Program-made: the position numbers and the translations under genes
From: Armatimonadota bacterium
GTDB taxonomy: Bacteria > Armatimonadota > Zipacnadia > Zipacnadales > FEN-943
Direction of reading: 5' to 3'
DNA length: 9,207 nucleotides
Assembly: GCA_026419655.1 (NCBI GenBank)
Contig: JANZZA010000116.1
Span: 1 to 9,207 of the forward strand
Shown here: positions 1 through 6,185 of the stretch, one piece after another
Layout of the letters: each line of letters opens with the position of its first letter
Position numbering within the stretch: the first letter of the stretch is position 1
Notes under the pieces: generated by a model
The model's input: only the letters and a program-made list of their open reading frames with translations
The model's database searches: none
What the model was told of the DNA's origin: nothing

Positions 1-234
1 CACAATCATGAGTGGCCATGGCGCTACTGCGTCATTGCCGTGGCCGGGCAGCATCTCGTCATAATCCTGGGCGTACATGAGGTGAGCCATGGCGATTTGC
101 TTCAGATTGCTGGTACAGCTCGCCTGGCGCGCCTTCTCGCGAGCCCGGGCGAATACCGGGAAAAGTATTGCCGCGAGAATGGCGATAATCGCTATGACCA
201 CCAGCAACTCGATGAGCGTGAAACCCTTTTTCAA
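1..234 (-). CDS. Type IV pilin-like (pseudopilin) protein, N-terminal part, cut by the window edge
   Basis: This reads in frame to base 1, giving the first 78 residues of a protein whose C-terminus lies outside the window. The start is TTG at 234-232, preceded by a strong AAAGGAGGTG ribosome-binding site (about 250-241); no ATG or GTG competes. The N-terminus is a class III prepilin signal: MKKG then FTLIE, so prepilin peptidase would cut between G4 and F5, leaving the conserved Glu at mature position 5. A hydrophobic helix follows (about residues 6-26), then an R/K-rich A-R-E-K-A-R segment and the Q-D-Y-D-E stretch. Residues 1-61 are identical to the neighbouring paralogue at 857-1459; the differences begin at residue 62. 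By that paralogue the full protein is probably about 200 residues with a C-terminal H-X9-DG motif, but that end is not visible. Likely role: inner-membrane pseudopilin or surface filament subunit, partner unknown. Confidence 0.88.
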   Translation of the reverse strand, partial: MKKGFTLIELLVVIAIIAILAAILFPVFARAREKARQASCTSNLKQIAMAHLMYAQDYDEMLPGHGNDAVAPWPLMIV

Positions 235-235
235 G
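143..235 (-). repeat. Near-identical 5' coding segment shared with 1368-1460 (left copy)
   Basis: Aligned at a constant offset of 1225 bp, bases 143-195 match 1368-1420 without a mismatch (53 bp), and 203-235 match 1428-1460 without a mismatch (33 bp). Only three substitutions lie in the 7 bp between (196, 199 and 202). The segment encodes roughly residues 1-30, the prepilin signal and hydrophobic helix. Just beyond it (residues about 32-61) the proteins remain identical but many codons differ silently. The repeat is therefore conserved DNA, not just conserved protein. Confidence 0.85.
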
Positions 236-856
236 TTCTCCACCTCCTTTAAACTGGCCGCCGGCCGAAACCGGCGGCTCTGCTTCGCAGGAGTATGCTA
301 CAAGAAGAACGCCGGAGAAACTCCCAGATGGCCAGGCTTTCTCAGGATTTGTCGGTTGCACGGGGCAAACTTGTGACGAAGCGATGAATCGAGCAGGAGC
401 TTAAGAGGATTCTTATCACCGGGAGCGTGGAGTGTAACGAAGGAAGCTTGGCCGGCCCGGGCGACGGAAACATAGCGCAGAAGGTTGGCAAGCGCGGCTC
501 GGGGGCAACCGTCTTTACATCGTGACCATTACATGACGCCGTTCTTCGGTCTGCCTAGCAGACAAAGTGGATGTCCTTAGGCACCGGGCGTGATCGTTGC
601 TTAGGAAGTCAGCGCACGTAAAAATAGCCGGCAAGAGTCAGAGAACAGTTACCTACACAAAAGGGGTTCAAAGCCCTCTAGTAGCGGCTGGGAAATCCCC
701 CGGGCAGACTCGCGGCGCTGTCGCGACCATCTAGTGTGATTGTGGCAAAACTCACTTTGGCAGACGTGCCGATGCGCCAGCCGCCCAAGGCTGCACAGGA
801 AGCTTACACCACGGGGGCTGGCCCCATCCGCTGCAGCACGGTTTCGCAACAATCAC
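235..856. other. Non-coding stretch between the two pseudopilin genes
   Basis: I see no convincing gene in these 622 bp. A 67-codon minus-strand reading frame (852-649) resembles no family I know, has no clear ribosome-binding site and looks like chance. The segment holds the ribosome-binding site and leader hairpin of the left pseudopilin (see 257-278), and a small perfect inverted repeat GTCTGC-CTA-GCAGAC at 549-563. A weak GGGG/CCCC hairpin at 814-825 lies about 30 bp beyond the stop of the right pseudopilin but has no T-run, so it is not a standard intrinsic terminator. The GGTTCAAA at about 664-671 resembles a tRNA T-loop, but no cloverleaf can be built around it. The gap is long for two tandem same-strand genes, so each pseudopilin probably has its own promoter. 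Confidence 0.6.
257..278 (-). promoter_or_regulatory. Leader hairpin just upstream of a pseudopilin ribosome-binding site
   Basis: GCCGCCGG (257-264) and CCGGCGGC (271-278) form a perfect 8-bp GC-rich stem with a 6-base loop. On the minus strand it ends only about 6 bases before the AAAGGAGG ribosome-binding site of the truncated pseudopilin. It lacks a T-run, so it is more likely a leader structure (mRNA stability or translation control) than a terminator. The paralogous gene at 1459 has no such hairpin although its coding 5' end is nearly identical. A regulatory role is inferred. Confidence 0.4.
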
Positions 857-1459
857 CTAGTAGACCGACGGATTGAACCAGGCGGCTTCGTCGGCGTTGA
901 CGGTGCTTAGCTTCATCGCCTTCGCGTGCCCGTCGCAAAAGGCCACGCCTACGGTTTCGTTGTGGCGGTCAGCCAGACAATTCCAGCCCGGATTGCAGCC
1001 CGGGAAGGGTCGGGTTTGGCGCACGGCCAGGTCGGGGCCAATACGGTTGTCGCCGTCAGAATCGGCCACCATAATGGTGCCGGCCACGTCTTCCACCTGT
1101 CCGAGGGACTTCCAGCCCAGGTACCAGCAGTTAAGGCCGTAGCTGAGGTCCGAGGAGCCGATGAGAAGGTGGCCATAGTTTCGCGCCGAGGGGCAGTGAA
1201 AGATCTGGTCGTTTTTGACGTAAGGGAGGACCATGAGCGGCCACGGACCGACCAGGTCGTCGCCGTGGCTGGGCATCATCTCATCGTAGTCCTGAGCATA
1301 CATCAGGTGCGCCATAGCAATCTGTTTGAGATTGCTTGTGCAACTGGCCTGCCGGGCCTTCTCGCGGGCCCGGGCGAATACCGGGAAAAGTATTGCCGCG
1401 AGAATGGCGATAATCGCTATCACAACGAGCAACTCGATGAGCGTGAAACCCTTTTTCAA
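857..1459 (-). CDS. Type IV pilin-like (pseudopilin) protein with H-X9-DG C-terminal motif
   Basis: This complete 200-residue protein starts with TTG at 1459-1457 behind a GGTGGAGGTG ribosome-binding site; the start context matches the left paralogue. Residues 1-9 are MKKGFTLIE, a class III prepilin cleavage signal (cut after G4, Glu at residue 9). Residues about 6-26 form the N-terminal helix that anchors the protein or packs the filament. Near the C-terminus His166 is followed by nine residues and then Asp176-Gly177, an exact match to the prepilin-processing-associated H-X9-DG motif of very large paralogous families in Armatimonadota and Planctomycetes. A D-S-D-G-D-N segment (about 133-138) could bind calcium. 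Six cysteines (40, 89, 111, 155, 161 and 175) could form disulphides outside the membrane. Gene-dense phyla of this kind carry many such proteins, and their individual functions are mostly unknown. The gene stands 168 bp from the SIS gene start side's neighbour and is probably transcribed alone. Confidence 0.93.
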   Translation of the reverse strand: MKKGFTLIELLVVIAIIAILAAILFPVFARAREKARQASCTSNLKQIAMAHLMYAQDYDEMMPSHGDDLVGPWPLMVLPYVKNDQIFHCPSARNYGHLLIGSSDLSYGLNCWYLGWKSLGQVEDVAGTIMVADSDGDNRIGPDLAVRQTRPFPGCNPGWNCLADRHNETVGVAFCDGHAKAMKLSTVNADEAAWFNPSVY

Positions 1460-1460
1460 G
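1368..1460 (-). repeat. Near-identical 5' coding segment shared with 143-235 (right copy)
   Basis: This is the partner of the 143-235 segment. It covers the first 30 or so codons of the complete pseudopilin plus one base upstream of the TTG start; identity stops at once in the ribosome-binding region. The boundary fits either a duplication followed by divergence of flanks or gene conversion confined to the signal-helix module. Confidence 0.85.
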
Positions 1461-1627
1461 CGTCACACCTCCACCCGGAAGGTTTTATCTTCTGACGCGC
1501 ACCGGCCTGCGTTGTTCACCGCCTGCTCCGGGTAGACCGCTCCGTCCCTACACCTAGGCACCCTGGTGGCGACAGCGCGGAGCGATGAAGCCCGTAAACT
1601 TGCATACCCCACGAGCCACCACAGTCC

Positions 1628-2377
1628 TCAGTACCCCAGGCGGTTGTATTCGGCCAATTGCTCTGCGTTGAAGGCTTCCCCGTCTTCGCGGTTTACTGAC
1701 AGATACACGTGCGGCTGGAGGCCGCGCGCCAGTAGGTTTTCGATGACGCCGGCAACGATCAACCAGCAGCAGATGATGTTGGCAATGCCGGACAGCGGGA
1801 ACACAGGCACGGCAAGACCTTCAACTTCCAGGCAGGCGTCGCCATAGGGCACGCAGTTATCCACCACAATGTCAGCCACGTCACAGAGCCGCAGGCCGGT
1901 GGAATGAGCCGACTGGACGCGAGCGGTATATTCCAGGGAAGTGATTGCCACAACCGTGACGCCGGCCTCCCGGGCAGCGATGGCCGTAGAAACCGGCCGC
2001 GGCGTCCGGCCCGAAACCGATCCTACGATAAGACAGTCACCGGCGCGCAGATTAGAGGCCCTCACTGCAAGCCGCGCCGCCTCCAGGTCGGCGTCGAAAC
2101 CCTCTGCACGCGGGCGGTCCTTCAAACACTCGGCCACGGGATTGTTGACGCCGAAACTAAAGTTAAAAGGCTGCAGGGCCATGAGACCGCCGGCACGGTG
2201 AAGCAAGTCGCCCTCGTTGCCATGGCCAAGAGGGCCGATGAAGAAGCCCCCGCCATTAGCCAGAGCCATTGCTGCCGCTTCGGCAGCCGCGCCTATGGAC
2301 TCGCCCTGCGTCGTCCGAATACGCTCCAGCAGCTCGTGGACCTTTTCCAGATAGCGATCTGAGAGCAATCCTTTCAC
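1628..2377 (-). CDS. SIS-domain sugar-phosphate isomerase-like protein (UPF0309 type)
   Basis: The protein has 249 residues, the usual length of the family. The SIS fold binds phosphorylated sugars and catalyses isomerisation, or ether cleavage in MurQ-like relatives. Visible markers, numbered from the GTG at 2377: an N-terminal helix (Y-L-E-K-V-H-E-L-L-E-R-I, about 9-20), a glycine-rich loop with H-R-A-G-G-L (about 60-65), the SIS core G-S-V-S-G-R (about 119-124), A-I-T-S-L-E-Y (about 144-150) and G-D-A-C-L-E-V-E-G-L (about 179-188). These match the order in UPF0309 proteins. The first loop is unusual: family members I recall have G-S-G-H-S-H there, this one has L-G-H-G-N-E-G-D. I prefer the GTG at 2377 to the one at 2383 because AGGA at 2388-2385 is 7 bases from 2377 and almost abuts 2383. 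It lies downstream of the sugar kinase, a pairing that suggests consecutive steps, possibly on an amino sugar. The substrate is not known. Confidence 0.88.
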   Translation of the reverse strand: MKGLLSDRYLEKVHELLERIRTTQGESIGAAAEAAAMALANGGGFFIGPLGHGNEGDLLHRAGGLMALQPFNFSFGVNNPVAECLKDRPRAEGFDADLEAARLAVRASNLRAGDCLIVGSVSGRTPRPVSTAIAAREAGVTVVAITSLEYTARVQSAHSTGLRLCDVADIVVDNCVPYGDACLEVEGLAVPVFPLSGIANIICCWLIVAGVIENLLARGLQPHVYLSVNREDGEAFNAEQLAEYNRLGY

Positions 2378-2719
2378 CCCCACTTCCTGGCCGCATAGTG
2401 CCCGGTTTCCAAAATCCTACCGCTCATGGAATGGTACCGGGCCGCGCAAGGATCCTTCTTAAGGGCAGGCGCTGAGCACGGAACATCCGTAGAGGGCATT
2501 TTTCTGGGAGACACCCTTTGAAAAGGGTTCTCCCCCAGATCCCCTCCCCAAACTTTTTCGTGCTCCTGGCAGCACGCACGCCCTTTCGGTGGGCTACGTG
2601 GCGCCGCGCCGCGATAGATACCCGCTAATGGCGCTGCTGTGTCCGGTACGGGGAAACCTACCGGCAGCGCATAGCCGCGTGCAAGCAATGCTCTGAGAAA
2701 CACAACAGGAGCCCGAGCT
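2378..2719. other. Spacer between kinase and SIS genes, with a palindromic element
   Basis: These 342 bp carry no believable gene. A 134-codon minus-strand frame (2778-2374) crosses the whole spacer but is Pro/Arg/Ala-rich without family resemblance, overlaps the kinase C-terminus, and includes the palindrome as coding sequence, so I treat it as chance. The spacer contains the inverted repeat at 2506-2534 and, beside it, a strand-asymmetric G-rich run on the minus strand (about 2550-2532: GGGG, GGGG and GGGGG blocks). The length and structure suggest the SIS gene may be transcribed separately from, or less strongly than, the kinase. Confidence 0.55.
2506..2534. repeat. 13-bp palindromic hairpin element, possible interspersed repeat or terminator
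   Basis: GGGAGA (2506-2511), one bulged C, and ACCCTTT (2513-2519) pair exactly with AAAGGGT (2522-2528) and TCTCCC (2529-2534). This gives a 13-bp stem with one bulge and a 2-base tip (4-base if one A-T pair opens). The minus strand runs into AGAAAAATG, a short A-rich tail, not a T-run, so this is not a canonical intrinsic terminator. It follows the kinase stop by about 190 bases. The arrangement, an AAAAAGTTTGGGGAGGGG-type lead-in followed by a GGGAGAACCCTTT-type hairpin, resembles intergenic hairpin repeats I have seen in several bacterial groups; that resemblance is from memory. Possible roles are transcription attenuation, mRNA end protection or a REP/MITE-like element. Confidence 0.6.
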
Positions 2720-3685
2720 TCACACAGACGGCAGGGCCACCACGGCGCGCGCAAAGGCACGCTGCGTCTCAACCACACGGTCGCGCAGGTCGCAAGTCAC
2801 CGGCACGCCAGCCGCACGCATGGCCGAAAAGGCTGCGCCCACGGCTGGCCGCACCGGCGGTACCATGGGCTGCAGCGTAGCGTCAATGCGCAGGGCTTGC
2901 TCGGCCAACATAGACCAGTACAAAGGCGAGCCTTGAGCCAGGCCGCCCGTTCCAATAAGCGGGCATCCAGCGCCCCGCAGACCTGCTGCGTCCAGGGCAA
3001 CGCCTATGATTTCGGCCAGGGCCGCCGCAGCCTCTCGCAGAACCTCAAGCGCCACCGCGTCACCGCCTCGCGCCTCCTCGTCTACCACCGGGGAAAGAGA
3101 AGCCACATCGCGGCGGCCAATCTGGCGCATCTGAAAAGGCCACACCAAATCCCATGGAGTTTCCCAGCCCAAGGCGGCCGGTATGGCCTGGGTCAGCGTC
3201 GTGGCACGGGCGCCGGGCCACATGGAGCGCAGCGCCGCCCGGATCCCCCGCAGGCCCGCATCGTAAGCGCTTCCTTCATCACCAAGCACCGGCCCAAACC
3301 CGCCAAGATGGAGCTCCGAGCCGTCACGAGTGCGTGCGTGAACGAAGGACCCTGTGCCCGCAAGCACCAGCAGCCCCCAGTCCTCCAGGGCCGCACAGTA
3401 ACCAGCCTCAAACTCGTTGGTGAAGTGAAAATGGGCACCTATACCCCGCGCCTGGAACCATTCCACCACACGCCGATCCATCGAGACAACGCCCACCCAC
3501 AGCTCTGCAGGCGACCATACCCCCAGCGCCCCCTCCAGGGCATCCTCGTATGACCGCGCTACGACTTCCGGGGCGTTGTAGTTCGCCGGCCCGCCCACAC
3601 CCCAGCCGTGAACAACCCCGGTCTCGTCTATGAGTACGGCGTCAATCTTCGACCCGCCAGGGTCAAGACCAAGAAAGTACCGCAG
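2720..3685 (-). CDS. BadF/BadG/BcrA/BcrD-type sugar kinase (N-acetylglucosamine kinase-like), CTG start
   Basis: This ASKHA-fold kinase transfers the ATP gamma-phosphate to a sugar hydroxyl; relatives act on GlcNAc or MurNAc. I start it at CTG 3685-3683, giving 321 residues, the normal family length. The reason is the phosphate-1 motif D-P-G-G-S-K (residues 8-13). It lies upstream of the first in-frame ATG, GTG or TTG (GTG at 3598), an in-frame TAG sits at 3700-3698, and AGGAGG at 3696-3691 is 5 bases from the CTG. Other motifs: T-N-E-F-E-A-G (about 89-95), L-A-G-T-G-S (108-113, phosphate-2), G-G-F-G-P-V-L-G-D-E-G-S (128-139) and G-T-G-G-L (245-249, adenosine region). In homologues the residue after Asn in T-N-E is usually Asp and is taken as the catalytic base; here it is Glu91, so activity or specificity may differ. 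UroD-like gene upstream (135 bp), SIS gene downstream (342 bp). Confidence 0.9.
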   Translation of the reverse strand: MRYFLGLDPGGSKIDAVLIDETGVVHGWGVGGPANYNAPEVVARSYEDALEGALGVWSPAELWVGVVSMDRRVVEWFQARGIGAHFHFTNEFEAGYCAALEDWGLLVLAGTGSFVHARTRDGSELHLGGFGPVLGDEGSAYDAGLRGIRAALRSMWPGARATTLTQAIPAALGWETPWDLVWPFQMRQIGRRDVASLSPVVDEEARGGDAVALEVLREAAAALAEIIGVALDAAGLRGAGCPLIGTGGLAQGSPLYWSMLAEQALRIDATLQPMVPPVRPAVGAAFSAMRAAGVPVTCDLRDRVVETQRAFARAVVALPSV

Positions 3686-3700
3686 GGCTTCCTCCTCCTA
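3686..3700 (-). promoter_or_regulatory. Ribosome-binding site that fixes the kinase CTG start
   Basis: The minus strand reads TAGGAGGAGGAAGCC directly before CTG. It contains two overlapping AGGAGG matches to the anti-Shine-Dalgarno sequence; the nearer one (3696-3691) is 5 bases from the CTG. The TAG at its 5' end is in the kinase frame, so translation cannot begin further upstream in that frame. Confidence 0.75.
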
Positions 3701-3820
3701 TTCTAGGAACAATGGCTGCGACAGATAGCCGTGAGCAATGGTTTACAGCGGCGCCTGTTGGCTGGGAGCCGGGACACCGCGTTTAGGCTTGGTCCCTGTC
3801 GCCCCCACAGGCACGGCTCA

Positions 3821-5059
3821 CTACTCCACCGACCGCAAGACCTCCTCCATGGCGATTTTTGCCCACTCATCAAAGCGCCATGGCTCCTTGTTGCAGGTGT
3901 GGGTGTCCTTGAGGATTATCTCCAGGACGCAGCCATTGGCTTTGGCAATCTCGATGGTCTCGCGGATGTCGCGGCGCACAACGTCAGGGTTAAATTGGAC
4001 CGCCGCGATGGGCGCAGGGTTAGGTTTCCATGAGTAAACATAGTTTGGGCCGAGTTTCTCGGCGCTGACACGTTTATCGGCCCACGGGCTTATCGAAATG
4101 CGCCGCAGGCGCGGGACATTGCGGATGAGCATGTCGAGCTTATGGTGCAGCGGTTCACAGCAGCCATAGCAGTTCAGGCCGAAGCGCTCCAGGATGGGTA
4201 GCTGATAGCGGAGGACAAACTCCTCGTGCATGGCCGGCGAGACTTCCGACATTGTCTGGGCCTCGCAGAAACCCCACATGTCCTTGAGGCGCACCGTGCC
4301 CGCAAAGTCCGCCTGGGGCAATTCATGGGTAAAGCCAAATCCCCCGGACCCCACGTAGTCGTTGCCATTGTTGAGCGAGAGCACGCCAAGGCTTTCCAGT
4401 TGTTCCAGCCACGAGAGCTTGCCTTCCATTAGGCGACGCATGCCCATATGGACAAACTCTGGGTCGTCAACCATGTCCCAAAAGGTCTGCGTGATGCCGC
4501 GCAGATTGCACCACTCATCAATCAGCCCAAGACCCCACCATAAAGCGCCGTGGAGCCTCACCGTGAGGATGTCGCCAAAAAGTTCCTGATAGCAGTCCAG
4601 GTTGCGCTGGGTGGCGTCTGGGTCGAAGGTGACCACGGGCGTCTGGATTCGGGCGATGTCTTCTTTGGTCTTGATAGGCGGGTCCCATACGTAGGCTCCC
4701 CGGTCGAAGTCAGGGCGAGTGTATTCGGGGGCCACGCCCCAGCCCGTGCTTGCGACAGCAGGCCCGACGTTGAAATAGGCGTCGCAAACCTGGTCGTCGC
4801 GGAAATGCTCAGCCGGATACAGGCGTGCCCGCAAGCCCCACTCGATGCCTCGCGCGTCCTCGTCCTCACATTCCAGGACGTCACCCGGCATCAGCTCCTC
4901 CCAGGCCCCTTCTGGAGAAATAAATACCAGGGGCCGCTCCGGTCGCAGGGCATTATGGGCATACCACAACCGCCGCTTTTCTTCCTGCTCCGGCTGAGCA
5001 GCAATCTCCGCTATGCGTTTCGCCAAATCGCGAAGGATAACCCTGTCTTTTTCGGTCAC
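3821..5059 (-). CDS. Uroporphyrinogen decarboxylase-like (UroD/MtaA superfamily) protein, not HemE
   Basis: The protein has 412 residues from GTG at 5059. I prefer this start to the GTG at 5068 because AGGAGG (5073-5068) is 8 bases from 5059 but overlaps 5068. The overall pattern fits the UroD-like TIM barrel that includes haem-pathway decarboxylases and corrinoid methyltransferases: a charged N-terminal helix, a middle segment with L-H-G-A-L-W-W (about 169-175), N-D-Y-V-G-S-G-G (about 233-240), and a late conserved S-P-W-A-D-K (about 324-329). The Arg-rich N-terminal signature of HemE is missing, and no haem genes are nearby. Cysteines and histidines cluster at Cys297, Cys300, Cys301, His305 and His306, then again at His387-Thr-Cys389. 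Methyltransferase relatives hold a catalytic zinc with His/Cys ligands, so metal binding is plausible. Seventy bases separate it from the upstream reductase. Family level is confident; reaction is not. Confidence 0.82.
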   Translation of the reverse strand: MTEKDRVILRDLAKRIAEIAAQPEQEEKRRLWYAHNALRPERPLVFISPEGAWEELMPGDVLECEDEDARGIEWGLRARLYPAEHFRDDQVCDAYFNVGPAVASTGWGVAPEYTRPDFDRGAYVWDPPIKTKEDIARIQTPVVTFDPDATQRNLDCYQELFGDILTVRLHGALWWGLGLIDEWCNLRGITQTFWDMVDDPEFVHMGMRRLMEGKLSWLEQLESLGVLSLNNGNDYVGSGGFGFTHELPQADFAGTVRLKDMWGFCEAQTMSEVSPAMHEEFVLRYQLPILERFGLNCYGCCEPLHHKLDMLIRNVPRLRRISISPWADKRVSAEKLGPNYVYSWKPNPAPIAAVQFNPDVVRRDIRETIEIAKANGCVLEIILKDTHTCNKEPWRFDEWAKIAMEEVLRSVE

Positions 5060-5129
5060 GCCGAGCACCTCCTGCGTGCGCCTTGCCCGCGGCCAGCAAT
5101 GCTACCGCACCGATTTTCTATGGTGGTCC

Positions 5130-6185
5130 TCACACCGGTTGGCCGAAATACTGGTGCACCATGCGCAGCCGCTCACGGATATTGAGCTTGAAAGGACACC
5201 GCTCTTCACACTCCCCGCAGTCCAGGCAAGCGTCGGCCTTTGGGTTGAGCGATGCGTATTCGCGCCGGAAACGTGGCCACTCGTAGCTAAAGACCCGTGC
5301 TTCGTCCGCGATGCGCATTATTTCCGGTACAGGTATCTGAGCAGGGCAATCCTTGCAATAGCCACAAGCACGACAAATGTCCTCTCCCAGGAACCGCGCA
5401 CGGCTGACCAGCTCTTGTATCTCTGCCTCGTCGAGGGGCTGGAAAGTTCTCGAAGCTTCGATGGCCTGGTCAATGTCTCGTTCGTTCTTGAATCCGGCAC
5501 ACGCCACATTCACGTGGGGGTTTTGAAGAACAAAGTGCCAGGCCTTGAGCGGGTCAACGTAGGTCTCCTCGCGCCGGAAAAAAATACCGCCGGAGAGCGG
5601 CTTCATTATCGTTACGCCAATGTCGTGCTCGTGGGCATAAGGCAGGCACTTTTCGCCGGCACCGTGGATGGCCAGATTGTACACGCACAGGATTACGTCA
5701 AACTCGCCCGTCTGCATGCATTCCAGCAGAAGGTCGTCGTTGTGCGAAGTCACGCCGATGTAGCGGATGAGGCCCTGGTCGCGTGCCTCGTGAGCCGCCC
5801 TCAGGGCACCGTCCTGCGAACGTATCTTGTCCCAGCGCTCCCGCGTGGAGATGTCGTGCATGTGCCACACGTCAATATAGTCTGTCTGCAGGTCGGTGAG
5901 GCTGGTCTCAAGATACTTCCAGGCTGTGTCGTAGTCATAAGCGTGCGTCTTGGTGGCAAGGAAGACCTCGCGGCGGCGGCCCTTTAGCGCGAGGCCGAAT
6001 TTCTTTTCGCTGTCGGCATAAGCGCGGGCTGTATCTATGTAGTTAATGCCCTGGTCGAGGCCGTAGGTAATCAGCCTTGCTGCCTCGTCAAGGTCTTGCA
6101 CTTGCATTATGGGAATGCCGCCCAGGCCTATCTCAGTCGCCATAAAGCCCGTGCGGCCCAGTCTTCTCTTGCGAATGGTGCTCAT
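5130..6185 (-). CDS. Aldo/keto reductase with C-terminal 4Fe-4S ferredoxin domain
   Basis: The protein has 351 residues from ATG at 6185, which has AAAGGA 4 bases upstream. A longer reading of the frame to 6407 adds 74 Arg-rich residues without family match and runs through the regulatory region, so I reject it. The N-terminal TIM barrel shows the aldo/keto reductase tetrad: Asp51 and Tyr56 in I-D-T-A-R-A-Y, Lys79 in A-T-K-T, and His110 in H-M-H-D. The M-K-P-L-S-G-G segment (194-200) is typical of the barrel. The C-terminus has two cysteine sets: Cys271, 274, 277, 280 followed by Pro, and Cys320, 323, 326, 330 followed by Pro. The second is a standard CX2CX2CX3CP 4Fe-4S motif; the first, CX2CX2CX2CP, is usual in this subfamily. 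Such proteins probably pass electrons between NAD(P)H-linked carbonyl chemistry and the clusters. It is first in the minus-strand gene group. The substrate is unknown; sugar or aldehyde is likely from context. Confidence 0.93.
   Translation of the reverse strand: MSTIRKRRLGRTGFMATEIGLGGIPIMQVQDLDEAARLITYGLDQGINYIDTARAYADSEKKFGLALKGRRREVFLATKTHAYDYDTAWKYLETSLTDLQTDYIDVWHMHDISTRERWDKIRSQDGALRAAHEARDQGLIRYIGVTSHNDDLLLECMQTGEFDVILCVYNLAIHGAGEKCLPYAHEHDIGVTIMKPLSGGIFFRREETYVDPLKAWHFVLQNPHVNVACAGFKNERDIDQAIEASRTFQPLDEAEIQELVSRARFLGEDICRACGYCKDCPAQIPVPEIMRIADEARVFSYEWPRFRREYASLNPKADACLDCGECEERCPFKLNIRERLRMVHQYFGQPV

Noticed and set aside
655..685. GGTTCAAA resembling a tRNA T-loop
   Set aside because: The flanking stem is poor and no D-arm, anticodon arm or acceptor stem can be formed around it on either strand.
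649..852. 67-codon minus-strand frame between the pseudopilins
   Set aside because: It has no clear ribosome-binding site, no recognisable domain and a composition typical of chance frames in GC-rich DNA.
926..1495. 189-codon plus-strand frame opposite the complete pseudopilin
   Set aside because: It is the antisense shadow of a well-supported gene; the minus-strand reading has the prepilin signal and the H-X9-DG motif.
2374..2778. 134-codon minus-strand frame across the kinase/SIS spacer
   Set aside because: It overlaps the kinase 3' end and the SIS start, is compositionally odd (Pro/Arg-rich), has no family resemblance and runs through the palindromic element.
4550..5185. 211-codon plus-strand frame opposite the UroD-like gene
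   Set aside because: It is antisense to a recognisable family member and has no domain pattern of its own.
5013..5987. 324-codon plus-strand frame opposite the reductase
   Set aside because: It is antisense to the aldo/keto reductase, whose tetrad and 4Fe-4S motifs settle the strand; long shadow frames are expected at this GC content.
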